Source: Acanthopleura granulata (taxonomy: Eukaryota; Mollusca; Polyplacophora; Chitonida; Chitonidae). From it: DNA of 64,000 nt. Location: contig JABBOT010000038.1 of NCBI GenBank assembly GCA_016165875.1, positions 434,001 to 498,000 on the forward strand, written 5' to 3'. This document shows positions 46,601 through 59,004 of this stretch, piece by piece. The notes under the pieces are model-generated. The model was not told where the DNA came from and did not search any database. It saw only the letters and a list, made by a program, of their open reading frames with translations. Numbering within the stretch: the stretch's first letter is position 1; each line of letters starts with the position of its first letter. The translations under genes and the position numbers were made by a program.

Positions 46601-49479
46601 TCGAATGTCAGTTCGACGCCTACATTAAATGGCAGCCAATTCTCGTCGCCCTCCCCCCCCCCTACACACACACACAAACGCACGCGCACGTAAGCACAAG
46701 TGTGCATACACACACACAGCTGTCCTACCTCGACTTGTGGACTGTGTGCCTTGCTTTGACATGGCTCTCTCTATACCGGTACCAGACAATCGCTCCACGA
46801 GATCCTGCAAAATCTTCTCCAACTGATTGTCCAGATTTACCACGCTTTGGGGTCCCTGCAAAAAGAGAAATGATATCATTCAATTGTTTGGATGTTTGTA
46901 CACACGTATTGGATTTGTCTACTTGGAATACTGGTGGCAGGTTTGAACGGGAGAACAAAATACCTGACCTCCCGATAAATATATATATATGAATTTTCTG
47001 AATTTATCTTTATCTTTCTAATCTTTATGACAGCAAGCTGGCAATCACATATGTTAATTCTGTCCTCTTGTAGAGACTTACGTTTCCGTTTCACAGATTG
47101 CTACGCAATGCCTTCATAAGTTCACCTTTTAAAATGTACAAACGTGTGCCAACAAGTTACAAGTTATTGTCACCGGACCAGACAGCGGCCTGATTTGTGC
47201 TGAAGTAACACGGGAGCACCGCGTAAATATTTATCCAGTGTTAGAACATGGAAAATGAAGATGATGTTGGGATATGCTAGAACAAAACTGAAACAATTTC
47301 ATCGGGGTTTTGAATATCTCTAAGGTTGGAGAAGTGATAAAGGGGAAACACTATGACATTTATGAGCCACATCGTCGGCTGTCGACCGTTATAGGGAGTT
47401 TGACTCAGAGGATTTTAGATAGATTGCGGCATAATTAATATTGCGCGACATTAGCAATATTAACCATGGGAAACTAAACCATATACTTGGCCAAAGTACT
47501 CAGTCCCTGTAATCTAGGAATTAGGGGTCCACGCCGTCCTGGCGGTAGACTTACTGAAATCGATCGGACTACCATAGGAAGCCTGTGTTATAGGTCTATA
47601 CTTTGAGCTACAATATCTCAAAAATTGCCAAACATGCAGAAACACAAACAGAGACAAGATGCTGCAATGGTTATAACGACGTTTTCGTAGCTGGCACTGG
47701 TCGCGTGGTTTGGCAGAATGTTAAATGTTCTTGATAACCTTAAAAACATATTTTTTCTCAAAATTCGCCGAACCGATCAGGCTGAAATTTTATATGCTGT
47801 TACCACATATAAAGGTGTACGCCCAATGCAAAATGTTTTACGTACGAAAAATAAATTACGCATGCAAGTACATGCAAGTCTTCGGCGGCCCTTTTTAATT
47901 CATCATATCACCTTTTTTTCAGTTTTCTTCCTTATTCTTGCGAAGTTAACAAAGCAAGGGTGCAAATTGCAGTCTGTTTGATGCATATTTGTATGCTAAA
48001 TCAAAACAGGGAAAGTTCAACATTTTACAGGAAGTGAAGGAAAAAAAACAGGATTGTTTTATTTTGGGGGCAGCCGTCAGCATTGTGGTGGGAGGAAACC
48101 GGGCACAGCCCGAGGGGAACCCATGACCTTCCTAGCGGACCTGGTGGACCTTCTCACATACAGCCGGAGAGCTTGAACTCACAGTGACCTCATTGGTAGG
48201 AGGTACCTGGATCATTACGTTGGGTTATAACCCCTTCGGCCATGGAGGCTCCTTAGCTTTAATCAGAATAATAATATTAAGCATATGTATATCTTCCAAG
48301 GCCACTAATCTCTTTCAATCTTAATTCGTCTTCTTTCTTTGCATTAGCTAAGTTTAGTAATGAGAGTCAGATGTTCTTTTGTTCATACTAGGTGTGAGAC
48401 TATCGAAATTTAAGTCACTCTTCATTCCTCAGTGGTATGGGTAAATTATGTTGTCAATAAAAGTTTTAGGGACGGGGCGATCAGCTTACTGGTATCTCTC
48501 CCATATAGAGAAGATTTACTTACCGGAGGCCCCATCTCCCCCGGGGGCCCTGGGGGTCCATACGGCCCCTGGATTCCGTCCCGTCCGTCCCGTCCATCCC
48601 GACCTGGAAGCCCACAGCAAGCAGTCGGAGAGTCTGCAAATCAACACGAGGCACTGTAGGTAGTACGACTGTGCTAATCCAGACTGAACCGTGGAGAAAA
48701 TGTGATTAATAATCGATGTGTGGAAGTGCTGTGGTGGTTCGGATTGTAACGACTAACAACAGTGTGTTTTCTGCGGACTTCTCGTGTTGCCACTACAACT
48801 GAGATGTGATTCTCTACAGTTTGCATTCAGCGTACAGGGAGATCGTGAAAATGGCCAGTAGCAGCTTCAGCAGATGTATTGTGAAATGATAAATAACTTT
48901 GCGACGTTAAGAATTCTCCCAGTTACATAAAAGCTTTATCAGATATTTTGTTCCTTGCACGTTTAGTCTTCAAATGTTTTTATCGCTGACACTACATTGA
49001 CGATAAATAGGAAATACGACAATCTCAATATCTGTTACTTTTCGCGGATCTTTCCACGCTTCTCCGGTCCTGGATGGTATCGGTAAGTCTCTCGTCATCT
49101 AACAGCACCTGGAGTACAAATGATAAAGTAATTGTGCTTCTACACGATGCCGATAAAATGCATGAACATCAAAAAATAGGTATTCGGGCAGGTTTAGGAT
49201 ACGTCATTGCTTTCGGACCACTTGATAATTCCTGATTGAGAAAATTCATTTGAAAAAAGTAGTTTATTCATGCGAATATAAATGTCATTTCCGAGTGGTA
49301 GGTACAGGTCTTGTGTGACGCTCCCATTAAATCAGTGTTGCACGGATAAATTTTGACGGCTGCGTGATCAAATGGCAGGTGTGACACGCACAGTTGTAGC
49401 AGAGTACTTCACCACAATGATATGAATCACTCACCTGACCAAACAGGCAGGAATAAGATAACAGTACAGTGGCAAGCAT
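43604..49479 (-). CDS. Short-chain collagen C4-like secreted protein, six exons
   Basis: Exons on the minus strand are 49479-49435 (start and signal, MLATVLLSYSCLFGQ), 49108-49039, 48633-48524, 46855-46729, 44457-44392 and 44097-43604. All junctions are AG/GT and the phases (0,1,0,1,1) agree, giving about 303 residues. The domains in order are a short signal peptide, a spacer, eleven Gly-X-Y triplets (GRDGRDGRDGIQGPYGPPGPP), a helical stretch (SVVNLDNQLEKILQDLVERL) and a Cys-rich C-terminal domain with YIRWGRKVCP, SHYTHKGSGANQLCMPL, MIPARLECPAEWT, YVCVDQDPDT and VTCAVCTK. This layout matches the invertebrate short-chain collagen C4-like proteins, which are secreted and thought to form trimers. 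The gene looks intact. The 5' untranslated region is not resolved. Confidence 0.9.
45130..45435 (+). mobile_element. tRNA-derived SINE, family 2, nearly full length
   Basis: The head has box-A-like GCAGTTCGTAGAGCATCCGC and box-B-like GGTTCCAACCTGG, then GTCATACCAAAGACTTTAA, and a body with AATGTGACTGGGTGAGG, GTGTCTTCGGCAAG and GAGGCAGCACCAGATAAA. It lies in the intron between collagen exons 4 and 5. SINEs of this body type are, as I recall, known from bivalves. Confidence 0.7.
45585..45815 (+). mobile_element. SINE family 1 copy
   Basis: It runs from AGCAACACAATGACCCAGAT, through a box B (GTGAGTTCAAACCCAG) and GGCTCTGCCCGGTTTCC, to AAAACACCAATCAAATC and an (AAAT)n tail. It is in a collagen-gene intron. 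Confidence 0.85.
45928..46145 (+). mobile_element. SINE family 1 copy with clear tRNA-like head, 3' end missing
   Basis: The box A is very clear (CGTGGCCGAGGGGTTTAGCG, as in Leu/Ser tRNAs) and box B is GTGAGCTCAAGTCCAG. The copy ends at CCATAATGCTTGCCATAGTG without the usual tail. It shows best that the family comes from a tRNA. Confidence 0.85.
46650..46720. repeat. CA-rich microsatellite
   Basis: Runs of C followed by ACACACACAC and CACACACACAC with interruptions, just after the donor of collagen exon 4. Confidence 0.8.
48058..48252 (-). mobile_element. SINE family 1 copy, tail lost
   Basis: It runs from the body (CATTGTGGTGGGAGGAAACC) to the tRNA-like head (CCTTCGGCCATGGAGGC). It lies in the intron between collagen exons 3 and 4. 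Confidence 0.8.
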
Positions 49480-50834
49480 CTTCAACACGCCTATAAAACA
49501 ACAATAGCGCTGTGTTGGCTGTAACGGGGAAAACTGAACATGTGCTACTCAGACTGAACTTTGCTATGACACTAGTATGCAGTGTTTGTTCACGAACCAG
49601 ACTGACGCCCGAGTTCTTACAGCACGACTTCACATACCTCTTGTTTTCACATCGCTCACTTACACTTCATAACTTGTTGACGCCTAATCTAAATGTTTTT
49701 CTAGTACAAAATCTGCGCTGTTACTGCGAAGTAAGTCTATTCCGGAAGCTGTGTGACATTTATCGACATTTCCATGTTTCTGGCGTTGGACTGTACTTTA
49801 TGTTGCTAAGAGTTTTCTATAACGGACTGAAAGTGTTCTTACACAGCACACTTGAGACATTTGGTGTTATAATGCATTCGATATCAGAGTGTATACAAGC
49901 TGGATCAAATCGCGCACGGTGCGTCTGTATAGAGGTCGCATTTCACCTTCCTGTGAGGCTGTAAATTGCCATGTAGTCAATTCACTCGCACTTGTACATT
50001 TACCGTTACATGTATTGCAGAATGGCACATGAACCATGGATTTGTCCTGCGTCTTCTGTTTGAATCGACAACGTTTATACGCAAGCATTTGCTTTAACTG
50101 TCTCAAGAGTTTAAGAATTCTATTTATTTCACTGATTTATGCTTTCAGAAGCTTTCAGCAATATGACGACGGTCACTTCTGAACATTGGTATTATATTCC
50201 ATAGCAGTTAGGCTTATTATAGTTTGTTTGGATTTAAACCAGTTCTTTCTTGGGATCATCTTTAATATGATAGATGAAAACACTGTCTCTGACCAACAAT
50301 AAATGAGAATCTGCTAGACTGTATAATAAACTTTCTCATAGATGGAGTCTATGGGAATATTTCTAAAACAATCTTTCGACACAAAACCATTCGTGGGAAC
50401 AAGGCAGTATCTAATTTTCATAGGCATATTATGAAGACAAGATATAAATATTATAGGCACGTGATTGTGATTGTTTGTTTTGTTGTTTTGGGGGGGTTGC
50501 ATGTAATGGCTATGTAATTTACTGCAAAAATGACGTCAGAATCATATTGACTGATTATATTGAAACCTCCAGTATTATTCGAATATTGGCCCAGAAGTTT
50601 GCGTTTGTAACATTTTTTTCGTGCAATATTGTATACTATTTACACCTGTGCTGCAGAAACGCCGATGTTCATGAGTTCCTCCATTCAGTCATGTGTATTA
50701 TAAATCTAAATGCTATCTAAACTTATCTAAAAATTCTACCAGTTACATTAATATAGTATAACTTTGACATAGCTAGAACCATTCAAAGGCGAACAGCTTC
50801 TGCAGATGGTGTGTATAATTCTACCTGTCCGGGA

Positions 50835-51070
50835 TGGAAGAGAACTCCATGACCGAGGGGTTAGCGCTTCAGCGCAGCGGAAATACCCAACAGCCTCTCA
50901 CTAGTGCGGTCGCTGTGAGTTCAAGTCCAGGTTATTCTGGCTCTCCCTCTAACATTAGGTGAGGAGGTCTGCCGCCTGTCTGCGGATGGTCGTGGGTTTT
51001 AGCCGGGTTCTATCCGGTTTTCTCCCACATAATGCTGGGGGCCGTCGTAGGGCTCAAAACACCACATATT
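50835..51070 (+). mobile_element. SINE family 1 copy
   Basis: It has the head CCATGACCGAGGGGTTAGCG and box B GTGAGTTCAAGTCCAG, and ends at GGGCTCAAAACACC. The TTGAGTAC part of the tail is missing. Confidence 0.85.
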
Positions 51071-51871
51071 AAATCAGATCTAACGATCGTTATTCCCCCC
51101 TCCCTTCGTTGACCTGCCAAAATGTAGGTACACTGTAAGAAAAACTTGGACACCCCGGTCAAATAAAAGTTAGCCATCCACTGATTGATCAAGGAAAAGC
51201 TTGTGGAAATTATTTCGTCAAAAAACTACCATAAAAAAAGATGGTCACGACTAATGTCGACTGTAATTGCTTGGGTCAATAGTAGTTGTCTAGCGAGAAA
51301 TGGCCGTTACTTTTGTGACCAAATTTTTCTTCGTCAACACTACCTCTTGGATTCAGTGTTTGGATGATATTTTCTGGACTAAAATGATTAAATGGTGCTC
51401 TAAGGAGTTTTTAACACTCATATGGTGTTTTTTACCCATATACTTAAGTCAGAGAAGAGACAGCTGCATGGGCGGGAATACGTTACTACTGATGTGTACG
51501 CGTAGATGCGTCTACTTGAAGGCTGGATCGGCCGTTATACAGGGGGTTATATTGCCCCGCATATGACCTAAATGTATACTGATGCCCTATTAGTATCCAC
51601 CATAGTGATTTGTATAATGCTAGTCCTTTGTCAGTGTCTGTTCAACGCATATGTGTTTTATAGTATAAGTTAGTTGTGTAGTACCGGTAGCTTGCGAAAA
51701 CCTCAGTAGGTGTAATCTGAGGATCGGAACAGAAATTGACCGAGACATACATAGACACGCCTGTGCCTACATTTACCGACATTTTTCAAGCATAACCCTC
51801 AAAAAGCTTATGCCATGTTTCTTATTGATTTCAACGGTAAGTCATTTTGTTTACTTTCAGTCAGATTTACT

Positions 51872-51978
51872 TATTTATTCATTCATTTATTTATATGATT
51901 GGTGTTTTCGCCGTTCACGAATATTTCACTTTAAGCCACGGCGTCGAGGATTTACGGTGGGAGGAAATAGGGGAATTC
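51872..51978 (-). mobile_element. SINE family 1, tail fragment
   Basis: ATTTATTCATTCATTTATTT, then TTGGTGTTTTCGCCGTTCACGAATATTTCACTT and GGTGGGAGGAAA. Only the 3' third is left. Confidence 0.7.
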
Positions 51979-54900
51979 AGTTTGATAGTTTGATTCTGGA
52001 ACAGCTGTTGTTAACATATGGATAAGCATCTGAATGTACTATGAAACGTAGTATGAAATGCAGCTATAATGAAGGTCACAACAGAGACCAGGGATGGCGT
52101 CATCAAGAATGTAAGCAACCGTGCAGAAGAAGTAACGAAATATGGACCCAGTCTGTACGGCATCATCAAATATATCCACCTCAATAAAAGGTAAAAGGAC
52201 CATTGTTGTTAATCATAAAGCTCTGAAACAAATAAAGAAAAAAAGCAGGAAGATTTGCATGTGCTCAGAACACACTCCGCATTCTAAGTGACGAAAATTG
52301 CCAAAGTTATGGCATAGTATCTCACTTAACTGAGTACGTGCAACAAGCGGTGTATACAGTGTTGAGCGAAGCCACACTTGCACACGCATGTTTGAATCGT
52401 GAAAAATAACATGGAACATGTTTGATTCATTAACACTTTCTGCACGAAGCACATACTACCGCCTGATTAGACAGTAGGCCTAGCTGGGATAGGCACACCT
52501 CAATGGTTATAGTACCATTAACAGTGGGATGTACCTTGTCGACCACCGTCCTTGACATCTAGTTACCTGCGAGAGAAGATAGCAGAAAGGCCCAGGACAG
52601 ACGTGTCACTAGCCTCTGCAAGCTGGCATAGTTTTGGTGTTGAAGCCAGGCGACGTTTTCACACACACACACACATAAAATGCAGACACACTCGTACACC
52701 CGCACACACAAAGTGAAAACACCTGCGTCTTCAGTACGAACACAGTGAACAAAACTGGGTTTTCCCGGCACCTCTCCAAACAGTTTTACCACCCAGATTG
52801 CTTGAGAGTAAGCCAGAGTTGATAAATTCTGAGGTGTTATACGGCGCATGACTTTTTCGGTGTCAATTTCAAAATATGGGCTTCTTTAACGTCGAAATTT
52901 AGGTCAGATCTTAATGATATACGACTGTATACTAAAATTGTAGTGGCGACGTCAAGTGTGCGCTACCTGCGGAGAATCAGCGCTCTGTAATCTACCTAAC
53001 ACGATCAGAACCGCATGGCACAACGATTTTCAGCTTGAATCACACCTTGCGAATTGTATTTAAGAAAATACATATAGATTTGATCTGACCCACGAGGCAT
53101 GATGGGCTAGATACTTCATAAGGACAATGGTAACTTTGATCAAAATTTGAGGGTATCAGCCTTGTAATGAAAATATAAATTTCTCGTCACTAAGGGTCAA
53201 CTGTTAATTCTCGTATCGGATATACCCGAATTGTTCTTATCTGGAATTGTTAAGATCTGGACGGTTGTCTTTGAAAAGCCTTACAGTTCTTTTCCTAAAA
53301 TACGACACAAATGTATATGTTAGCCAAAAATTTAATCTTGTAGACACTCAATATTTTGGAAACTTATTAATATTTAAAGTCTGCCTTTTAAATATCGGAG
53401 TTCTGCAGGATTCCGTGCCATTCGACGGTGTTAGTTTGTACTCCATATTGCTTTACGTAGCACATTTTGAACTAGTGTTTCGCCACTAACCATTTTGCCT
53501 GGGACGTTATTTCTGCCCTTGCATCGCTCCTTGTTTCTTTGTGCGATTACATATTTTTCACCCCTGTTTGCGCTGGAAATGACACTGAGGAGATTTTGTG
53601 TATAGCCTGAGGACTGAAGTATCTAACGTCCGGCAAGGGACTACGGACATTTTCCCGTGCCATCTCCTGTAGAGAAAGCTTATGGCTTAACTGGCCGATG
53701 GCTACAAGTATCCCTTGCTTCAAGAATTCGCGAGAGCTGTGGATTTCCCTATTTCTGTGGACAGACTCGCCTTTAGACGCCTTGCATTTGCACTTGGAGG
53801 ATAATCTCCGCATTTATTTGATTGGTGTTGTGCACGGTTTCTGTTATTGCTTGTTTGGTTCCGCTATATTTTTGTAAATTGTACTGCTTTGTTTATTTTG
53901 TTCAATTATATGTATTGAAATTATTTGAGCGTCTTCGTGTTTCTTAGTTTGATCTTGTGTTAGGCTCATCGCTGTCTGGGAGTTAAACAAGCCATTGTTT
54001 CTTTTACATTGTCGCCTATATTCAGCTCTCTGTAAAATCACCCATAGTCACTACCGAAATTGTTTTTAGTCATTAACACTTAACACGACAACCCCTACAC
54101 AATGATATGTTTGATGTCAGTTTTAATGTAAGGAAAATATTGTTAGAGCAGTTTTTCTTGTTCATAATGTTAAACTCCATAAACCTGTTTTCAGGGCAAA
54201 AGACTTCATTTCCTTGAGCGACGTCGTAATTACTTAAACAAACTAGTGACACGCTGAATAATGGGAGGAGTCCAGCATATTTTTTTGGAGAATGACACCA
54301 GTGAACTAAACTGTGATCTGCTTTCCTCTAACCCTGTTTCTGACATTGCCATATTTGAAAGATATTTTGGAATTCAAGAATCAAGATTCAAATTTTGGTA
54401 TAATAGAACCTTCATCAATGAAATTTATTTTATCTTTAATATCTATATTATCACACGACAACATGGATTAGACTTAAATGTTGTAGACACCTGTTTTAGA
54501 TAGAATGTAGCTGATATGTACGTCATGCAGTAAGCCGAGTGCGAAACAGGAAATAGCACACCAAAGCCATAGCATGGCAACAAAGTTGTAAAGGTTTCAA
54601 TAATGTGAAAAGAAAAATGACAAACAAATCCATAATACAATTAACTAGTCGACAGCTGACAGTTAACCAATCCAGCAAATATACTAAACAAGGGCCCCTT
54701 TGTTAAAGGCGGGTTTTACGAGTTTCCCATTGTTTAGAGGTTCTCTAAGAAACATGCTTCGTCACTGTAAGCTCACGTAGCTCTCAGAAGACGCTGACAT
54801 TTTACCGACCTGCTGGCTGATTGACATGAATCGAGTCTTTCGCTCTCTAGGGGTGAAGTGTCAAGCCGGGCTTCCTCCCGCCTCTATTCGACGTGCTGTT

Positions 54901-55841
54901 CCTGCAGTCAAATTCTGTACAGTGTGGCTTCATGCGGCTCTTCGTTCTTGTCTGTGAACTGACAAAGCAAGGGGCAGCGGCCAACCGCCCGTAATCGAGT
55001 TAAATTCGCTTCCATATATGAGTAGCGATATGCACATTCAAAAGATAGAATGGTAATGATTTAAGGGCCCGATTCTTGTCACAACCGGTAATCGGGCTTT
55101 ACATAACCCCGAGTTCTGATTGATCAAAATTATTTTCATAGGTATGTCCTTTTAAATAGAAATATTTATTATTCGCGATTGAGGGTGTGTTACAACCTAC
55201 CTTAATATTTGTTGCCTCCGAACTAAAAGTTTTTTTTTAAAAATTAGAGCAAAAAATTGATAGACGTTTTTACATCTTCAAACCCTCCTATTTTCCCACA
55301 AATTGCCTAGTACGTCCCGGGTCTTCTCCTCTAATTACTATTCCTTATGACCCTACAACGGCATTGTTAATTGTTAAAAGGATGACACACCCGAGGATAT
55401 ATTTCTTTTTAGTCTAACCGTACATATGTAAATTTAAACTATGTACATATGTAATAATTTCAATGTTTCACACATTCACATATTCACGAACTGTAGCTCA
55501 ATTTAAATACATCTTTCCAAATTTCTGTCCGGTTTCAGGACAGGGGCAGATACTGTCCAACGGATCAAACGACCTTGATACCGATGGGCTATATATACCA
55601 GGAAAGATGAGAAGTGATCTGCGTACAAGGCTCTCCACACTTACACTATAAATCAGACGGTTTATTCAGTTTGAGGACATAATTAAACTCAACCACAACT
55701 CTCTCATATCTGATCGGCCGTGCAAGAATTTGATATATTAATTTTGAAATTCTCGACACTCCAATTACACTTTTTATTTTAATACTTTGACATGATTTTT
55801 GCAGATATTAGTGACTTTCTCTGTTATAGCTGATTACTGAT

Positions 55842-57443
55842 TATGTAGTGTTAACTTCTCGTGACATCTTTTGGCGGGGATTAAATTGCTCAGCCTTGCA
55901 AATTTGCCCTGACTGAGGTGTTGTATTGCGCTTCTTCGTTGACTAGGGATAAACTGGGAGGCATAGCCGTCCATCGGTCTTTTAAGCTTACCATCTTGGC
56001 TTTAATCACAACTTTACCATGATTTAGAGAGTTAACGACTATGATTTTTATGAAAACACGGTTTTATCTGAAGATGGAAATTGACACGCGTTAATCCGTT
56101 GTGAACAGCAGATAAAGACCCTTGAAAAAACAGCGCTGCCTGCCTTCCATTTACAGGACCGTAAGGAGCTTTTGTTCAAATACAGTTTAGATATATCACG
56201 AAAGATGTCTGCTTTGTTGGTAAAAACTGAACTACTGCAACACAAGTACATGTACTGTATGTCCTAGGACTAAGAGGCCAAGAACTGACACAAGTACATG
56301 TACTGTATGTCCTAGGACTAAGAGACCAAGAACTGACACAAGTACATGTACTGTATGTCCTAGGACTAAGAGGCCAAGAACTGACACAAGTACATGTACT
56401 GTATGTCCAAGGACTAAGAGGCCAAGAACTGACACAAGTACATGTACTGTATGTCCTAGGACTAAGAGACCAAGAACTGACACAAGTACATGTACTGTAT
56501 GTCCAAGGACTAAGAGGCCAAGAACTGACACAAGTACATGTACTGTATGTCCTAGGACTAAGAGACCAAGAACTGACACAAGTACATGTACTGTATGTCC
56601 AAGGACTAAGAGGCCAAGAACTGACACAAGTACATGTACTGTATGTCCAAGGACTAAGAGGCCAAGAACTGACACAAGTACATGTACTGTATGTCCAAGA
56701 ACTAAGAGGCCAAGAACTGACACAAGTACATGTACTGTATGTCCTAGGACTAAGAGACCAAGAACTGACACAAGTACATGTACTGTATGTCCAAGGACTA
56801 AGAGGCCAAGAACTGACACAAGCACATGTACTGTATGTCCAAGGACTAAGAGGCCAAGAACTGACACATGTACATGTACTGTATGTCCAAGGACTAAGAG
56901 GCCAAGAACTGACACAAGTACATGTACTGTATGTCCAAGGACTAAGAGGCCAAGAACTGACACAAGTACATGTACTGTATGTCCAAGGACTAAGAGGCCA
57001 AGAACTGACACGTCCCTTCATCTAGCTGCTGGTTGAGCTTGAATTGTTGCTAATCATCCTTTCGGTTGACTCTTTATCTACGGTAGCTAGATTTTTTTTC
57101 TTCTACATTTTACGTCTCTTATGCCATTCTCGTTCACAGTACTTCACCGGTCAAGCACAGACTGACTAAGTGTATATAAATAATACCAGACGCATAAGGC
57201 CTGGTATTTCGTCTAGAAGATTGATATTAATAATATCTGAAATAGTGATCTTTGAGATCTTTGGTATAACGCATTTTATAGGTCGAAACCGACGTCACGG
57301 CTGACACGACGAGAAGAAACGCACCGGTTTGGGACGTTGACTGCGCACAGACAAAGTACTTGACATAGCTGAACTTTGTTGCAAATTTGCAAGGCTGAGC
57401 AATTTAATCTTCTCCAAAAGATGTCAGGAGAAGCGATTCTACA
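55842..57443. mobile_element. Non-autonomous inverted-repeat element of 1.6 kb carrying a minisatellite
   Basis: The left arm (55842-55911), with GTGACATCTTTTGGCGGGGA and then TTAAATTGCTCAGCCTTGCA, is matched in inverse by the right arm (about 57378-57443), with TGCAAGGCTGAGCAATTTAA and then CCAAAAGATGTCAGGAG. The match runs about 68 bp with few differences. The interior is unique DNA and sixteen 48-bp units; no transposase is seen. This is a candidate MITE-like or foldback element whose ends need checking. Confidence 0.65.
56236..57012. repeat. Sixteen 48-bp tandem units
   Basis: The unit on the plus strand is CACAAGTACATGTACTGTAT, then GTCCAAGGACTAAGAGGCCA and AGAACTGA. Each unit holds the perfect palindrome AGTACATGTACT. 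Two variants alternate: CCTAGG mostly linked to AGAGACC, and CCAAGG linked to AGAGGCC. Copies are highly alike, so the array is recent or kept alike. Because 48 is a multiple of three, two minus-strand frames are open across all units, with 16-residue repeats; no other evidence supports a protein. Confidence 0.95.
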
Positions 57444-59000
57444 TGTTGTTGTCACCTGCTGAGTTATTACAACTGCTTTAAGAATGAAGGCATAAAAAGT
57501 GCATTGTGATTAAGGGACTGGACTAGGTGTGCAGAAAAAATATCCAACGCGTGAGGCTGTATTCCTCGGCTGTTTAGCAACGACGGTAGCTTATCCAAGA
57601 CGCGTTGATCAATGGGAAGCTTAGAATTTTCTCGGAACGGTGATAAACGCATTTATTCAATGCATGCTACACTTTTCTTTAGTGACTGACATAGCAGTCA
57701 AGACTCTCGAGATTGCTTATAGACCGACTGACTGCTTTATTGATCTATCGGTCGATGGACTTCCCCATGAAGCGTAGCATCACGTCACAAGTATCATTTT
57801 ATGAAATTGCGGCAGTGTAACCTGGGTAAAAATTACGTTCACGTTTCCACGAACATGGAACATTTATGTAGGAATACAAACCGAGTTATTTAATAGCGGC
57901 AATCAGTATTGTCTCATGGCGGAAGCTTGCTGGCCACAAGGTTTCTCGATCTTGCACGCTTTCTCATTTTATAATCTCAGCCATTGTCATTCTGCATAGT
58001 ACTGTGTGACTTCCAAGAACACTCAGGCTATGTCCTCACTGTTCACTGGTCAGGATTTTGCAATTACTGGGTAACTTCAGCAGCACGACGCATACGCAAG
58101 ATATCAGTTTCAAGGGCAATGTGCCGTAAACGGAACCAGTCAAGTTCGTCATATGTCGTTAAACTAAGTGGACACAGAGAAAACTGGAGTTGATATCAAA
58201 CATGCGTATGCAAACCTTGGCGCGAATGTTTATTTAAAAAATACTCTTATTTCAAATGCAGATAGCAATACAGCAATAAGTTAATATTTTCACATTCACA
58301 ATAACATCAATCTTTTCAAATTATGTCAGTATTACACTAAAGAATTGCAATAAAAAAGGTAAGACAATGTAAATGCTCATTTATTTCCTGAATGCTCACC
58401 AAACACTTCAAGGTGCTAGTCGCGCGTAATTTAATCCTATGTTCATTCATAATATTGTAAGATGTCACTTAAGATAATTGAAAACCGAAGTCGCCATTCC
58501 AAAGCCAAGTCAAAGTTCCACTGCAGCTTAACGTACGATATTTGAGGTACCTGGCATGGATTGATGGTTTACGACAATTCCTGTTCACTCCTGTACCACT
58601 AAGGTTAATTGATTCATATGAGAAAAAAAAAATCTTAATTTCATTGTTAAACACCAGAGGAATGAACAACCAATTAAATTAAATAAAGCAGCAAGACGGA
58701 AAACAAAATCGTTTGGCGGAATAATCTGGCACGAAAAAGAAAATGTGATAAACTGCTTCACATGCTTGATATCAGACATTTGTGAGAAGATTTTACCGAG
58801 GTCTGCCATACTTACTTGACAACAAAACTGGTCTATGATGTGAGCAAACATGACATCAAAGTTTCCTAACCCTTGGCGAAATAAGAAGGTAAACTAAGTA
58901 TAAAATGACTGCATTTATTCCAAACGCAAGATGAAAACTGACGAAGAAAAAACACCTCGAGATATCCCGTGGAGATGAGCTCGTCCCGTAGGAAAACCTA
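57444..59000. other. No gene seen
   Basis: AT-rich unique DNA between the inverted-repeat element and the terminal exon at 59186-59005. Short open frames have no support. Confidence 0.4.
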
Positions 59001-59004
59001 CAAG

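Larger units (their letters stand above)
49480..55835. other. Intergenic stretch without a supported gene
   Basis: It contains two SINE copies and a short CA run at about 52660-52710; the rest is AT-rich unique DNA. A 150-codon open frame at 49512-49964 has no splice signals, no family resemblance and a Leu/Phe/Cys-rich composition, so I leave it out as a gene. Confidence 0.45.

Noticed and set aside
49512..49964. Open plus-strand frame of 150 codons
   Set aside because: It runs antisense over the collagen first exon, is rich in Leu/Phe/Cys and resembles no protein; it is likely chance.
56176..57021. Open minus-strand frames of 281 and 259 codons with 16-residue repeats
   Set aside because: They are open because the 48-bp unit is a multiple of three and lacks stops; two frames are open at once and there is no start context, splice signal or family resemblance.
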